Shown here: in pieces, positions 45,496 to 53,477 of the stretch
How positions within the stretch are numbered: the first letter of the stretch is position 1
How the letters are laid out: each line of letters opens with the position of its first letter
Source of the DNA: DASVDE01 sp036381235
GTDB lineage: Bacteria; Actinomycetota; Thermoleophilia; Solirubrobacterales; 70-9
DNA: 64,000 nt
Reading direction: 5' to 3'
Assembly (NCBI GenBank): GCA_036381235.1
Contig: DASVDE010000026.1
Coordinates: 1 to 64,000, forward strand
The notes under the pieces: model-generated
The model's database searches: none
The model's input: the letters and a program-made list of their open reading frames with translations, nothing else
What the model was told of the DNA's origin: nothing
Translations under genes and position numbers: made by a program

Positions 45496-46949
45496 GTCTT
45501 CCCGGCCGGCGGGCTATTCCGCAATTCTGCCCGCTTGATCTTGCCGGAGGCGGTTTTCGGCAAACGCTCGACGAACTCGACCAGGCGGGGGAACTTGTAG
45601 GGGGCGGTTTCGCGTTTGCAGTGCTCCTGCAGCTCGCGGGCAAGTCCCTCGGAGCCCTCGCGCCCGCGGGGGACGACGATCGCCCGGACGACCGCGCCTC
45701 GCTCGGGGTCCGGCGCCGCGACGGCGGCGACCTCGGCGACGTTGGGATGGGAGAGGAGGGCCGATTCGACCTCGAACGGCCCGATCCGGTAGCCGGAGGA
45801 GAGGATGATGTCGTCTCCCCGTCCCTCGAAGTAGAGACGGCCGTCCTCATCGGCGCGGACCAGGTCGCCGGTGCGCCACCACTCGTCCTCGAAGCGCTCG
45901 CCGTCCAGGTAATGGGAGAAGAAGGTAGGCGAGGAGGCTGCGCGAAGCTGCAGTTCGCCCTCGACGATCCGCGTCTCGATTCCCGGCAGGGGTTTGCCCA
46001 TCGAGCCATCGCGGATCGGCTCGTCGACCAGGTTGCCGCTGATGTGGCCTGTTTCGGTTTGCCCGTAGCCGTCAGCCGGCTCGAGCCCGGTTGCCTCGCG
46101 AAAGGCGGCTATCGTCGGCGCGTCCAGTGGCTCGCCGGCAGAGACCATGCGGCGCAGGGCCGGGAGGGGACGCAGGGCGGCGCGCTTGGCCAGCATCCGG
46201 TATTCGGTTGGGGCCTGGCAGAGAACGTTGACGCCAAGGGCTTCGGCGATGTCGAGCCTCTCGGCAGGGTCGAAGCGACCGTCGTGGATGACGGCGGCGG
46301 CGCCCGTCAGCCAGGGAGCGAGAAAGACGTTGCGCGCCGACTTCGACCAGCCGGTCGCGGTGGTGCACCAGACGAGCTCTCCCGGGCGGGAGCCGAGCCA
46401 ATGCTCTGCCTGAGCGCGCTGTCCGCTCAGGTAGCGATAGACGTGAACGACGCCACGCGGCTCTCCGGTCGTGCCGGAGGTGAAGACGACGAGCGCCGGG
46501 TCCTCGGCGTCCATTCCCTCGATGGCCGCGGGCGTTTCCTGCGGGCGGTCTTCGTCGAGCGCCGCGGCGACCTCCTCCAGTGTCATCGCCGTCACGCCGG
46601 GAGGAAGCTCCGACAGCAGCTTCGCCTCGCCGACGCATAGCCTTGGCGCCGCCGCGGCAACCCGCAGCTCGAGGTCGTGACGGCGCAGCTGGGTGTTGCA
46701 GGGCAGCGCCACTGCGCCCATCCGCCAGCAGGCGAGCAACGAGAGCACCCACTCGATCCTGTTGCCACAGAGCGTCATCACCACGTCGCCACGTTGTACT
46801 CCGCGCGCCGCAAAGGCACCGGAGAGCCCGGCCGAGCGGGCGATCAGCTCGCCGAAGTGCCAATCGCGCCGGTTTCCCTCGGCGTCGATCGCGACGACTC
46901 CCAACCGCGAGGCCGGGGAGCGCTCCATCACGTCCTCGATGAAATTCAC
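45492..46949 (-). CDS. AMP-forming acyl-CoA synthetase (medium-chain type)
   Basis: 485 residues of the ANL superfamily. Seen: P-loop FTSGTTGEPRGVVH, WCTTATGWSKSARN (the acetyl-/medium-chain branch block), VSAGEPLDAPTI, DGYGQTETG, W(R)TGDLVRADEDG, hinge GRGDDIILSSGYRIGPFEVE, and the C-terminal catalytic Lys in PKTASGKIKRAEL. It activates carboxylic acids to acyl-CoA. It is shorter at the N-terminus than acetyl-CoA synthetase. GTG start one base after a 19-bp palindrome. Confidence 0.93.
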   Translation of the reverse strand: MNFIEDVMERSPASRLGVVAIDAEGNRRDWHFGELIARSAGLSGAFAARGVQRGDVVMTLCGNRIEWVLSLLACWRMGAVALPCNTQLRRHDLELRVAAAAPRLCVGEAKLLSELPPGVTAMTLEEVAAALDEDRPQETPAAIEGMDAEDPALVVFTSGTTGEPRGVVHVYRYLSGQRAQAEHWLGSRPGELVWCTTATGWSKSARNVFLAPWLTGAAAVIHDGRFDPAERLDIAEALGVNVLCQAPTEYRMLAKRAALRPLPALRRMVSAGEPLDAPTIAAFREATGLEPADGYGQTETGHISGNLVDEPIRDGSMGKPLPGIETRIVEGELQLRAASSPTFFSHYLDGERFEDEWWRTGDLVRADEDGRLYFEGRGDDIILSSGYRIGPFEVESALLSHPNVAEVAAVAAPDPERGAVVRAIVVPRGREGSEGLARELQEHCKRETAPYKFPRLVEFVERLPKTASGKIKRAELRNSPPAGKT

Positions 46950-46968
46950 GTGCGGCAGTCTGCCGCAC
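46950..46968. promoter_or_regulatory. Perfect 19-bp palindrome at the acyl-CoA synthetase start
   Basis: GTGCGGCAG (46950-46958) and CTGCCGCAC (46960-46968) are exact inverse arms around one base. The block begins one base before the GTG start codon and lies 5 bases after the upstream MMPL gene's stop. It could be an operator, or an mRNA hairpin that masks the start or terminates MMPL transcripts. Confidence 0.5.
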
Positions 46969-46973
46969 TGCCG

Positions 46974-49151
46974 CTAAATCGCGGATTCGGGTGCGGGGCG
47001 GGGCGGTGCGGAGTCGATCGGCTCGGTTTCGGAGAACCCAAACCGCTCCTGGAAGCGCCGCAGGGGCGCCGGGGCCCACCAGTTCCATTCGCCGAGCAGG
47101 CGCATCAGCGAGGGGACGAGCAGGGCGCGGACGATCGTGGCATCGAGCAGGACGCCAACCGCCGTGCCGACCGCGATCTCCTTCATGAAGAAGACCGTGC
47201 TGACGCCGAAGGCGAGGAAGACGACGGCGATGCAGAGCGCGGCGGCGGTGATCACGCGGCCGGTGCGGCCGATCCCTATCGCGACCGCTTCCTCGTTGTC
47301 GTCGCCGAGGTCGTAGCGCTCTTTGATACGCGCCATCACCAGGACCGCGTAGTCGGTGGCGAGGCCGAAGATGACGGCGAAGAGGAAGACCAGGCTGGTG
47401 ACCTCGACGGCCGGGGGGCCGGTGTAGGCGAAGAGACCGTCGAGCCAGCCTTTCTGGAAGGAGAGGACGACGATGCCGAGCGCCGCTCCCAGCGTCATCG
47501 CGTTCATCAACAGCGTCTTCAGGGGAAGCAGGACCGAGCCGGTGAGCAGGAAGATGATCAGCAGGGTGGTGGCGGCGATGATTCCCACGACAAGAGGAGC
47601 GCGGTCGAGCAGGCTCTGCTTCTGGTCGATGAAGCTCGCGGTGTTGCCGGAGACGAGCACCTCCGCCGCGCCCGGCGAGTCGAGGTCCCGGATCGCGTGC
47701 ACGGCATCCTGCGACGCACCATCGAGGGCCGTTCGCGAAAGGGCGAAGTTGGCGAAGGCGACCTGACCCGGCGCGCGGGTGAAGGGGACGCCGCGGACGA
47801 CCCCGTCGATCGCTGCGATTCGTTTCCCGTAGGCGGCGAGCTGCGCGTCGCCGGCGCGTCCGTCGACGGTTACCGTGACCGCCTCGGTGACGTTGCGCGG
47901 ATAGTGGGCGTTGAGGTACTTGTTGGCGTTGTAGGAGGGCTGCCCAGGCGGCACCGCTTCGGCGCTGGGGCCGGTGAGGGTCGTCCACAGCAGCGGCGCC
48001 GCCGCGGCCAGCATCAGCGCGGAGCTGGCCAGGGCGACGGCCACGGGACGCCGCATCACGCCTCGGGCCAGCCGGTACCAGCTGTCGGAGGTGTCGGACA
48101 CCGAAGAGCCGCGCCGAACGGAGAGGGCGTCTATGCGGGTTCCGAGTAGGGCCAGAAGTGAGGGGACGACGAGGATCGCGATCACCGCCGAGAGCGTTCC
48201 CACCGAGGCGCCGGCGACCGCCATCGAGTAGAGGAAGCGCTGCGGCAAGACGATCAGGGCGGCCATCGCGGCGGCGACGGTGAGGCCGGAGAAGACCGCC
48301 GTCCGGCCGGCTGTCTGAACGGTGCGCCTGTGCGCTTCTCGGGTGGCCCCGTCCTTCGCGAGCTCCTCGCGATAGCGGGAAACCATCAACAGGGCGTAGT
48401 CGACCGCGAGCCCGAGGCTGAGCCCGGTCGCGATGTTGAGAGCGAAGACCGAGGTGTCGACGAAGATCGACATGATTCGCAGCACCAAGAGCGTGCCGAC
48501 GATCGATATGACTCCGATCAGCAGGGGAATCGATGCGGCGATCACGCCGCGGAAGACGAACAACAGCAGCAGCGCCAGGATCGGGAAGGCGATCAACTCG
48601 GCCTTGGTCAGGTCGGTTTTGGTCTGGTCGCTCGTCTCGTTGAAGCTGGCGGCGAAGCCCCCGAACGATACGTCGAGGTTGCTCGCCTCCGCCAGCGGCT
48701 CCACGTCTTCCTGAACGAGCCCACCCCTGTCCTCGATGTCGGCGGTGTTGAGATGGACGGAGAGGACCAGCGACCGACCGTCGCGGGCGATCAGCTGGGC
48801 GCCGGCGCGACGGTCGCGTAGCGGATTGACGACACGGCCGACATACTCGACCTGCGAAATCTCGCGGCCGAGCCGGCCGACCTCGCGGCGCAGTGCCGGG
48901 CTGTCGATGTCGAGTCGCCCACCGTCCGGGTTCCGGATCAGCAGCACCAGGCCGGGGTTGGCGTCATAGCCGAGCGCGTCGGCGAGCACACCCGTGGCTC
49001 GCTCGCTCTCGGAGGCGGGATCGGTGAAGCCGGCCGCCTTCAGGTGCCGCTCGACGTCGTGCCCGATGACGACTGCGAGGAGGGCGAAAGCGGCAACTGC
49101 GGCAAGTACTCGCTTCGGGTGCTTCCAGGTGAGGTCGGCGATGCGATTCAC
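46974..49151 (-). CDS. MMPL/RND-family membrane transporter
   Basis: 725 residues with two repeats of one helix, a large external domain and five helices. Seen: first helix RVLAAVAAFALLAVVIG, GLAVDYALLMVSRYREEL (the Asp/Tyr proton relay) and, in the second half, GLATDYAVLVMARIKERYD. Family roles are lipid or drug export. GTG at 49151 is used because the conserved WKHPKRVL start follows; the frame is open further but enters the shared regulatory region. TAGCGT at 49209-49204 may be the -10, giving a leader of about 45 nt. It is divergent from the HxlR gene. Confidence 0.92.
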   Translation of the reverse strand: MNRIADLTWKHPKRVLAAVAAFALLAVVIGHDVERHLKAAGFTDPASESERATGVLADALGYDANPGLVLLIRNPDGGRLDIDSPALRREVGRLGREISQVEYVGRVVNPLRDRRAGAQLIARDGRSLVLSVHLNTADIEDRGGLVQEDVEPLAEASNLDVSFGGFAASFNETSDQTKTDLTKAELIAFPILALLLLFVFRGVIAASIPLLIGVISIVGTLLVLRIMSIFVDTSVFALNIATGLSLGLAVDYALLMVSRYREELAKDGATREAHRRTVQTAGRTAVFSGLTVAAAMAALIVLPQRFLYSMAVAGASVGTLSAVIAILVVPSLLALLGTRIDALSVRRGSSVSDTSDSWYRLARGVMRRPVAVALASSALMLAAAAPLLWTTLTGPSAEAVPPGQPSYNANKYLNAHYPRNVTEAVTVTVDGRAGDAQLAAYGKRIAAIDGVVRGVPFTRAPGQVAFANFALSRTALDGASQDAVHAIRDLDSPGAAEVLVSGNTASFIDQKQSLLDRAPLVVGIIAATTLLIIFLLTGSVLLPLKTLLMNAMTLGAALGIVVLSFQKGWLDGLFAYTGPPAVEVTSLVFLFAVIFGLATDYAVLVMARIKERYDLGDDNEEAVAIGIGRTGRVITAAALCIAVVFLAFGVSTVFFMKEIAVGTAVGVLLDATIVRALLVPSLMRLLGEWNWWAPAPLRRFQERFGFSETEPIDSAPPRPAPESAI

Positions 49152-49214
49152 AGGTCGATCAACGAGCCGGGGGCGAGGGATGCGAGACGAGCACGGTGCG
49201 GGAACGCTACCAGA

Positions 49215-49258
49215 TTTCAAAGTGCTTACTTTGAAAAGCAAATTAGCGCTGCTAGGAT
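49215..49258. promoter_or_regulatory. hxlR promoter with 9-bp-arm operator
   Basis: TTTCAAAGT (49215-49223) and ACTTTGAAA (49228-49236) form a perfect inverted repeat with a 4-base centre. TTGAAA (49231-49236) is also a -35, 16 bases before TAGGAT (49253-49258), which ends seven bases before the hxlR ATG. The site lies between hxlR and the MMPL gene, so one protein could control both. Confidence 0.75.
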
Positions 49259-49265
49259 CGGGTTC

Positions 49266-49970
49266 ATGGGGCGGAACTACAGCCAGTCGTGCAGCCTTGC
49301 CTGCGCTCTCGATCGGATCGGGGAGCGCTGGTCATTGCTGATCGTCCGCGAACTCTCGCTCGGACCGCTGCGCTTCACCGACCTGGCCCGCTCTGTCGGT
49401 GGGGCGCCGACGGATGTCCTCGCCAAGCGGTTGCGGGACTTCGAGCAGCACGGCATCGTGCGCAAGCGAGAGCTCGGCCCGCCGGTATCGGCCGCGGTGT
49501 ACGAGTTGACCGAGCTGGGGCGCGGTCTCGAGCGTCCGATGATCGAGTTGGGCCGCTGGGGGATGTCGCTGCAGTCGGTCGATGACGTCCTCGGGCTGAC
49601 GCCGGCTTCGTTGCCCAATGTCCTGCGGGTGGTCCTGCAACCCCCGGGCGATTTCGAGTTGACCCTCGGCCTTCGCAGCGGTGGCCAGGACTACGCTCTG
49701 CGCTTCGAGAACGGCTGGATCGCCGCCTCCCGTGGCGCCGCCGTCGACCCCGACCTGACCCTGTCCGGCGGTCCGATCGAGGTGATTTCCGCCTTCGTCG
49801 TCGGTGAGGAGGGGGAGGAGGGCGTCGAGATTGAGGGCGACCGCGCCGCGCTCGATGCGCTGCGGTCGATGGTCATCGTCCCCGATCGACTGCGCGAAGG
49901 AGCGGTGGCCATCGTTGCCGGTGAGCTCTCCCCGGCCGGATCCAACCCGGCCGGGGAATCGACCGCCTAG
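49266..49970 (+). CDS. HxlR-family regulator with C-terminal SCP2-like domain
   Basis: 234 residues. The HxlR winged helix is at about 5-100: CSLACALDRIGERWSLLIVREL, LRFTDLARSVGGAPTDVLAKRL, YELTELGRGLE. The C-terminal half (about 120-225) resembles a sterol-carrier-protein-2 fold (LTLGLRSGGQDYALRFENG, DLTLSGGPIEVISAF), which may bind a lipid-like ligand. ATG is seven bases after TAGGAT, with no ribosome site: leaderless. Probably represses itself and the divergent MMPL transporter. Its stop overlaps that of the convergent acyl-CoA dehydrogenase gene. Confidence 0.9.
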   Translation: MGRNYSQSCSLACALDRIGERWSLLIVRELSLGPLRFTDLARSVGGAPTDVLAKRLRDFEQHGIVRKRELGPPVSAAVYELTELGRGLERPMIELGRWGMSLQSVDDVLGLTPASLPNVLRVVLQPPGDFELTLGLRSGGQDYALRFENGWIAASRGAAVDPDLTLSGGPIEVISAFVVGEEGEEGVEIEGDRAALDALRSMVIVPDRLREGAVAIVAGELSPAGSNPAGESTA

Positions 49971-51181
49971 CGCAGCTCCGCCGAGGACTTGCCCAGTAGC
50001 TGGCGCGCAACGATCAGCAGCTGGATCTGCTGTGTGCCCTCGAAGATGTCGAGGATCTTCGCGTCGCGAGCCCACTTCTCCAACAGCTGATTCTCGCTGT
50101 AGCCGACGCTGCCGCAGAGCTCGACACAACCGAGGGAGACGTCGACGCATGTGCGGCCGGCCTTCGCCTTCGCCATCGAGGCCTGCAGTGAGTTCGGCTT
50201 GCCGTTGTCGGCCATCCAGGCCGCCTGCAGGGTCAACAGCAGGGCCGCCTCGTAGTCGGACTCCATCTCGAGATAGCGCGCAGCCGCCGCGTGTTGGCTC
50301 AGCGCCGGGCGGTCGTAGTCGACCTCCACGCCCGCCTCGGCGAGGCATCGCCGCGTCTCCTCGAGCGAAGCGCGGGCGACGCCGACTGCCATCGCCGCGA
50401 CCAGCGGCCGCGTGTTGTCGAAGGTCTGCATGGCTCCGCCGAATCCCTGCTTGGTGTCGACCTCCGGGCTGCCGAGCAACGCCTCTTTCGGCACGCGGCA
50501 GTCCTGCAGCGTGAAGTTCGCCGTGTCGGAGGCGCGGATGCCGAGCTTGTGCTCGAGTCGGTCGAGCTTCAGGCCGGGGTTGTCGCGCTCGACGATGAAG
50601 GACTTGATCGCGGCCCGTCCCTTGGAGCGGTCGAGTGAGGCCCAGACCACGATCAGGTCCGCCCGGTCGCCTGAGGTGACGAAGATCTTCTCTCCGTTGA
50701 GCACGTACTCGTCGCCGTCGAGCTCCGCTGTGGTGCGAATCGCCGCCGAGTCTGAGCCCGCCTCCGGCTCTGTGATCGCCATCGCCGCCCACTTGTCGCC
50801 GTAGCGCTCGAGTTGCTCCTCGGTTGCCACCGAGGCGATCGCCGAGTTGCCGAGTCCCTGACGAGGCATCGACAACAGCAGTCCGACGTCTCCCCAGCAG
50901 AGCTCGACGATGCCGAGCACGGTGGATAGGTTGGAGCCGTTGCGGTTGGCGCCGTCGCCGTTGTCGTTCGACTCGCGCCGTACGCCCGCGGCGCCGGCCC
51001 CGCCGATGTCGGAGCCCTCGTTCATCCCGTCGATCAGCGAGGCGAGCATGTCGAGCTCCTTCGGGTAGGAGTGCTCGGCCTCGTCGTACTTGCGGGAGAT
51101 CGGTCGGAAGACTTCCTGCGCGACCTGGTTGGCCTGGTTGACCAGCGGCTTGAACTTCTTCGGTGTCTCGAGATTGATCAT
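49967..51181 (-). CDS. Acyl-CoA dehydrogenase (catalytic-type subunit)
   Basis: 404 residues. FAD-dependent alpha,beta-oxidation of an acyl-CoA. Seen: AMAITEPEAGSDSAAI (flavin-binding), VLNGEKIFVTSGDRADLIVVW, KLGIRASDTANF, and the C-terminal ILDIFEGTQQIQLLIVARQL, whose Glu is the catalytic base of many members. A low-complexity insert (GVRRESNDNGDGANRNGS) interrupts the N-terminal helical domain. It is the last gene of a six-gene unit, 14 bases after the partner dehydrogenase. The frame stays open upstream across its neighbour, but the ATG at 51181 gives the normal start. Confidence 0.94.
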   Translation of the reverse strand: MINLETPKKFKPLVNQANQVAQEVFRPISRKYDEAEHSYPKELDMLASLIDGMNEGSDIGGAGAAGVRRESNDNGDGANRNGSNLSTVLGIVELCWGDVGLLLSMPRQGLGNSAIASVATEEQLERYGDKWAAMAITEPEAGSDSAAIRTTAELDGDEYVLNGEKIFVTSGDRADLIVVWASLDRSKGRAAIKSFIVERDNPGLKLDRLEHKLGIRASDTANFTLQDCRVPKEALLGSPEVDTKQGFGGAMQTFDNTRPLVAAMAVGVARASLEETRRCLAEAGVEVDYDRPALSQHAAAARYLEMESDYEAALLLTLQAAWMADNGKPNSLQASMAKAKAGRTCVDVSLGCVELCGSVGYSENQLLEKWARDAKILDIFEGTQQIQLLIVARQLLGKSSAELR

Positions 51182-51195
51182 GGCTTCCTTTCGCT

Positions 51196-52530
51196 CTAGA
51201 CGAGCAGGGCGCCCTCCATCACGCCCGCTGCGCGGAGGTCGCGGTACCAGCGTTCGACCGGGTGTTCCTTGACGAAACCGTGCCCACCTAGCAGCTGCAC
51301 GCCGTCGGATCCGATCTGCATTCCCTTCTGGGCGCAGAGGCGGCGGGCCAGAGCCGCCTCGCGGGAGAAGTCCCGGCCCTGGTCGGCGCGGCTGGCGGCA
51401 CGGTAGGTGGCGAGCCGCATGCCGTTGCTCTCGATGCCGATGTCGGAGACCGCGAAGGCGACCCCCTGGCGGTTGGAGATCGGCTCGCCGAAAGCGATGC
51501 GTTCGTTGACATAGGGGATGACGTAGTCGAGGACGGCCTGGGCTGTGCCGACGGCCAGCGAGCACCAGGCCACACGCGCGCGTTGCAGGCACTCGAGGTA
51601 GGCCTCCCGGCTCCCGTCGGCCATCAGGGCGCCGGCCGGAAGGCGGACGCCCTCGATCACGAGGCGACCCGTTGCCGCCGGGCGCAGGCCCATCGCCGGC
51701 TCCTGCTCGGTCGAGAGGCCGTCCGCCCCGGACTCGATCACGAAGAGAGCGGGGCCGAGGCCCTCGGCCTCGGCGGCGACCACGAACAGCTCGCAATCTC
51801 CCGGCCTGGCCACCAGCGACTTGACGCCATCGAGGATCCAGTCGTCGCCACCCCGCCGCGCCTTTGTGCTCAGCTCGAGCGGGTCGAAGAGCGGCTTCGG
51901 CTCGAGGATCGCCAACGCCGCCGTCGGTGTGTCCTCTCCTGCGAAGGCGGGCAGGTATGTCGCCTCCTGCTCGGCTGTGCCCCAATGGCCGATTGCTGTG
52001 GCAACCGCACCGGGGGCGAGGGCTGCATAGGCGATGCCCATGTCGCCGTGGGCGAGTGCTTCGCCGATCAGCGCGCTGGTGACGGCGGCCTGCTCGTGCA
52101 TCACGCCGCCCAGCTCCTCGGGGATGCCGAGCGTGTTGATGCCGAGCTCGTTGGCCTGGACGAGCAGCTCGGCCGGAGTCGCGCAGTCGAAGTCGGCCTG
52201 TGTGGCAGCGGGGCGCAGCTTTGCCGCGGCGAAGTCCCTTACGCCTTCCTGCAGCATCTGCTGCTCGTCGTCGGGAGCGATATCGAAGAGGCTGCGGGGC
52301 TTTCCCGGCGCCTGCCGGGCTGGGCGGCCAAGCTTCTGCGCTGCCTTGAAGGTGCGTCCCGCCGCGGTGGCGGAACGAAAGCCGCGCTTGGTGCCCGTGA
52401 ACAGCGCCCGCTCGACCTGTTTGCGAATGCGAATGCGGTCGAGCAGGTCGGAGCCGGCCAGGCGATTGAGCCAGCGCAGGCCGAGGCCCATGCTGCGCTC
52501 TGCCATGCCCTTTTCTTCGGTTACGGTCAT
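51196..52530 (-). CDS. Acyl-CoA dehydrogenase (C-terminally short partner subunit)
   Basis: 444 residues. An extra N-terminal helical section of about 85 residues (GLGLRWLNRLAGSDLLDRIR, TKRGFRSATAAGRTFKAA) precedes the ACAD domains. Seen: LGINTLGIPEELGG, ILEPKPLFDPLELS, ILDGVKSLVARPGDCELFVV, YVNERIAFGEPISNRQGVAF, and LLGGHGFVKEHPVERWYRDLRA. The chain stops at VMEGALLV, just after the Glu-Gly that corresponds to the catalytic EGT, so about 25 residues usual in the family are absent. Probably pairs with the next gene as a heteromer (inference). GGAGGAAAGG precedes the ATG. 4-nt overlap with the MaoC-like gene. Confidence 0.9.
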   Translation of the reverse strand: MTVTEEKGMAERSMGLGLRWLNRLAGSDLLDRIRIRKQVERALFTGTKRGFRSATAAGRTFKAAQKLGRPARQAPGKPRSLFDIAPDDEQQMLQEGVRDFAAAKLRPAATQADFDCATPAELLVQANELGINTLGIPEELGGVMHEQAAVTSALIGEALAHGDMGIAYAALAPGAVATAIGHWGTAEQEATYLPAFAGEDTPTAALAILEPKPLFDPLELSTKARRGGDDWILDGVKSLVARPGDCELFVVAAEAEGLGPALFVIESGADGLSTEQEPAMGLRPAATGRLVIEGVRLPAGALMADGSREAYLECLQRARVAWCSLAVGTAQAVLDYVIPYVNERIAFGEPISNRQGVAFAVSDIGIESNGMRLATYRAASRADQGRDFSREAALARRLCAQKGMQIGSDGVQLLGGHGFVKEHPVERWYRDLRAAGVMEGALLV

Positions 52531-53477
52531 TGCTGCCCTTTCCTCCCGTGCTTGGGTTTGACCTCGAGGGGCTCGATTCGGCCATCGAGATGTGGCGTGC
52601 TGCTTTCCGCGTCGCGCACCGCGAAGTCGATCCGGCTTCCGTCCGCCTTCGAGGCGAACTCGACCCTGGCCGGCAGCAGGATCGGCTTGCGGAGGCGGAC
52701 GTCTACGGCGAAAGCGTCGGGAAGCAGGCTCTCCAGCGCTGCCAGGCAGCGCGCCTTGGTCCACATCCCGTGGGCTATCGCAGCGGGGAAGCCGAGAGGC
52801 TTGGCGGCCAGCGAGTGCATGTGAATCGGATTCCGATCGCCGGATACGGCGCCGTAGCGCCGCCCGAGGTCACCGCCCAGCCTCCACTCCACGCCCCCCT
52901 CCCGAACTGCATCAATTTCTCCGCTTGGCGGATTGGAAAGTTGATGCGGTCCGGGGTTGGCGTGATTGGGGGCTGTCGCGTTTGAGCTTTTGCCACGGCG
53001 CAGCATCGTGCTGGTGCTTTCCCAGGCCAGCTGTCCATCCGAGGTCACCTCGGTAACCAGCGAGAAGGTGCGGCCTCGCGGATGGCTCGTCAGCGCGGTG
53101 GGTCGCACGCGCAGCGTCAGCTCCTCTTCAATGCCGATCCGCCGGTGCTGGGCGATTCGGTTCTCGACGTGGACGAGGCCGACGGCCCCAAACGGAAAGC
53201 TGCCGTCAGCCATCACCGCCATGTGCAGCGGGAAGGCGAGCACGTGCGGGTAGGTGGGAGGGAGGTGATCGCGCAGGGCGAAGCCGCAGACCCTGGCGTA
53301 GGCGGCGACGCGTTCGGGATCCGGCGCCACCCCGCCCAGCTCGAACTCGATCTCCGGAATCTCACTGCTCTGCCCCGGCACGAATGGCAGCAGCGAGGCG
53401 CCGGGAATCAATGGCGCCGCAGCGCGCGCGTACAGCGGCAGGATCCGGGGCGAGGTGTCGAGCTTTCGCGCTTCCAT
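52527..53477 (-). CDS. MaoC-like (R)-hydroxyacyl dehydratase, double hotdog (HtdX-like)
   Basis: 316 residues. An N-terminal inactive hotdog (about 1-160) and a C-terminal one with hydratase signature DLGRRYGAVSGDRNPIHMH and FPAAIAHGMWTKARCLAAL. Catalyses reversible hydration of trans-2-enoyl thioesters. Gene order FadA2-FabG4-HtdX matches Mycobacterium tuberculosis Rv0243-Rv0242c-Rv0241c as I remember it. The start overlaps the fabG4 stop by one base, and the stop overlaps the ACAD start by four. Confidence 0.9.
   Translation of the reverse strand: MEARKLDTSPRILPLYARAAAPLIPGASLLPFVPGQSSEIPEIEFELGGVAPDPERVAAYARVCGFALRDHLPPTYPHVLAFPLHMAVMADGSFPFGAVGLVHVENRIAQHRRIGIEEELTLRVRPTALTSHPRGRTFSLVTEVTSDGQLAWESTSTMLRRGKSSNATAPNHANPGPHQLSNPPSGEIDAVREGGVEWRLGGDLGRRYGAVSGDRNPIHMHSLAAKPLGFPAAIAHGMWTKARCLAALESLLPDAFAVDVRLRKPILLPARVEFASKADGSRIDFAVRDAESSTPHLDGRIEPLEVKPKHGRKGQQ

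Noticed and set aside
46072..47988. A 638-codon open frame on the minus strand spanning the acyl-CoA synthetase and MMPL genes
   Set aside because: It is a shifted frame of two well-supported genes; the product is Arg/Pro-rich with no recognisable motif.
49967..52585. A single 872-codon frame that would fuse the second acyl-CoA dehydrogenase to an upstream segment
   Set aside because: The upstream part is a shifted frame of the first dehydrogenase and has no family features; a normal ATG start lies at 51181.
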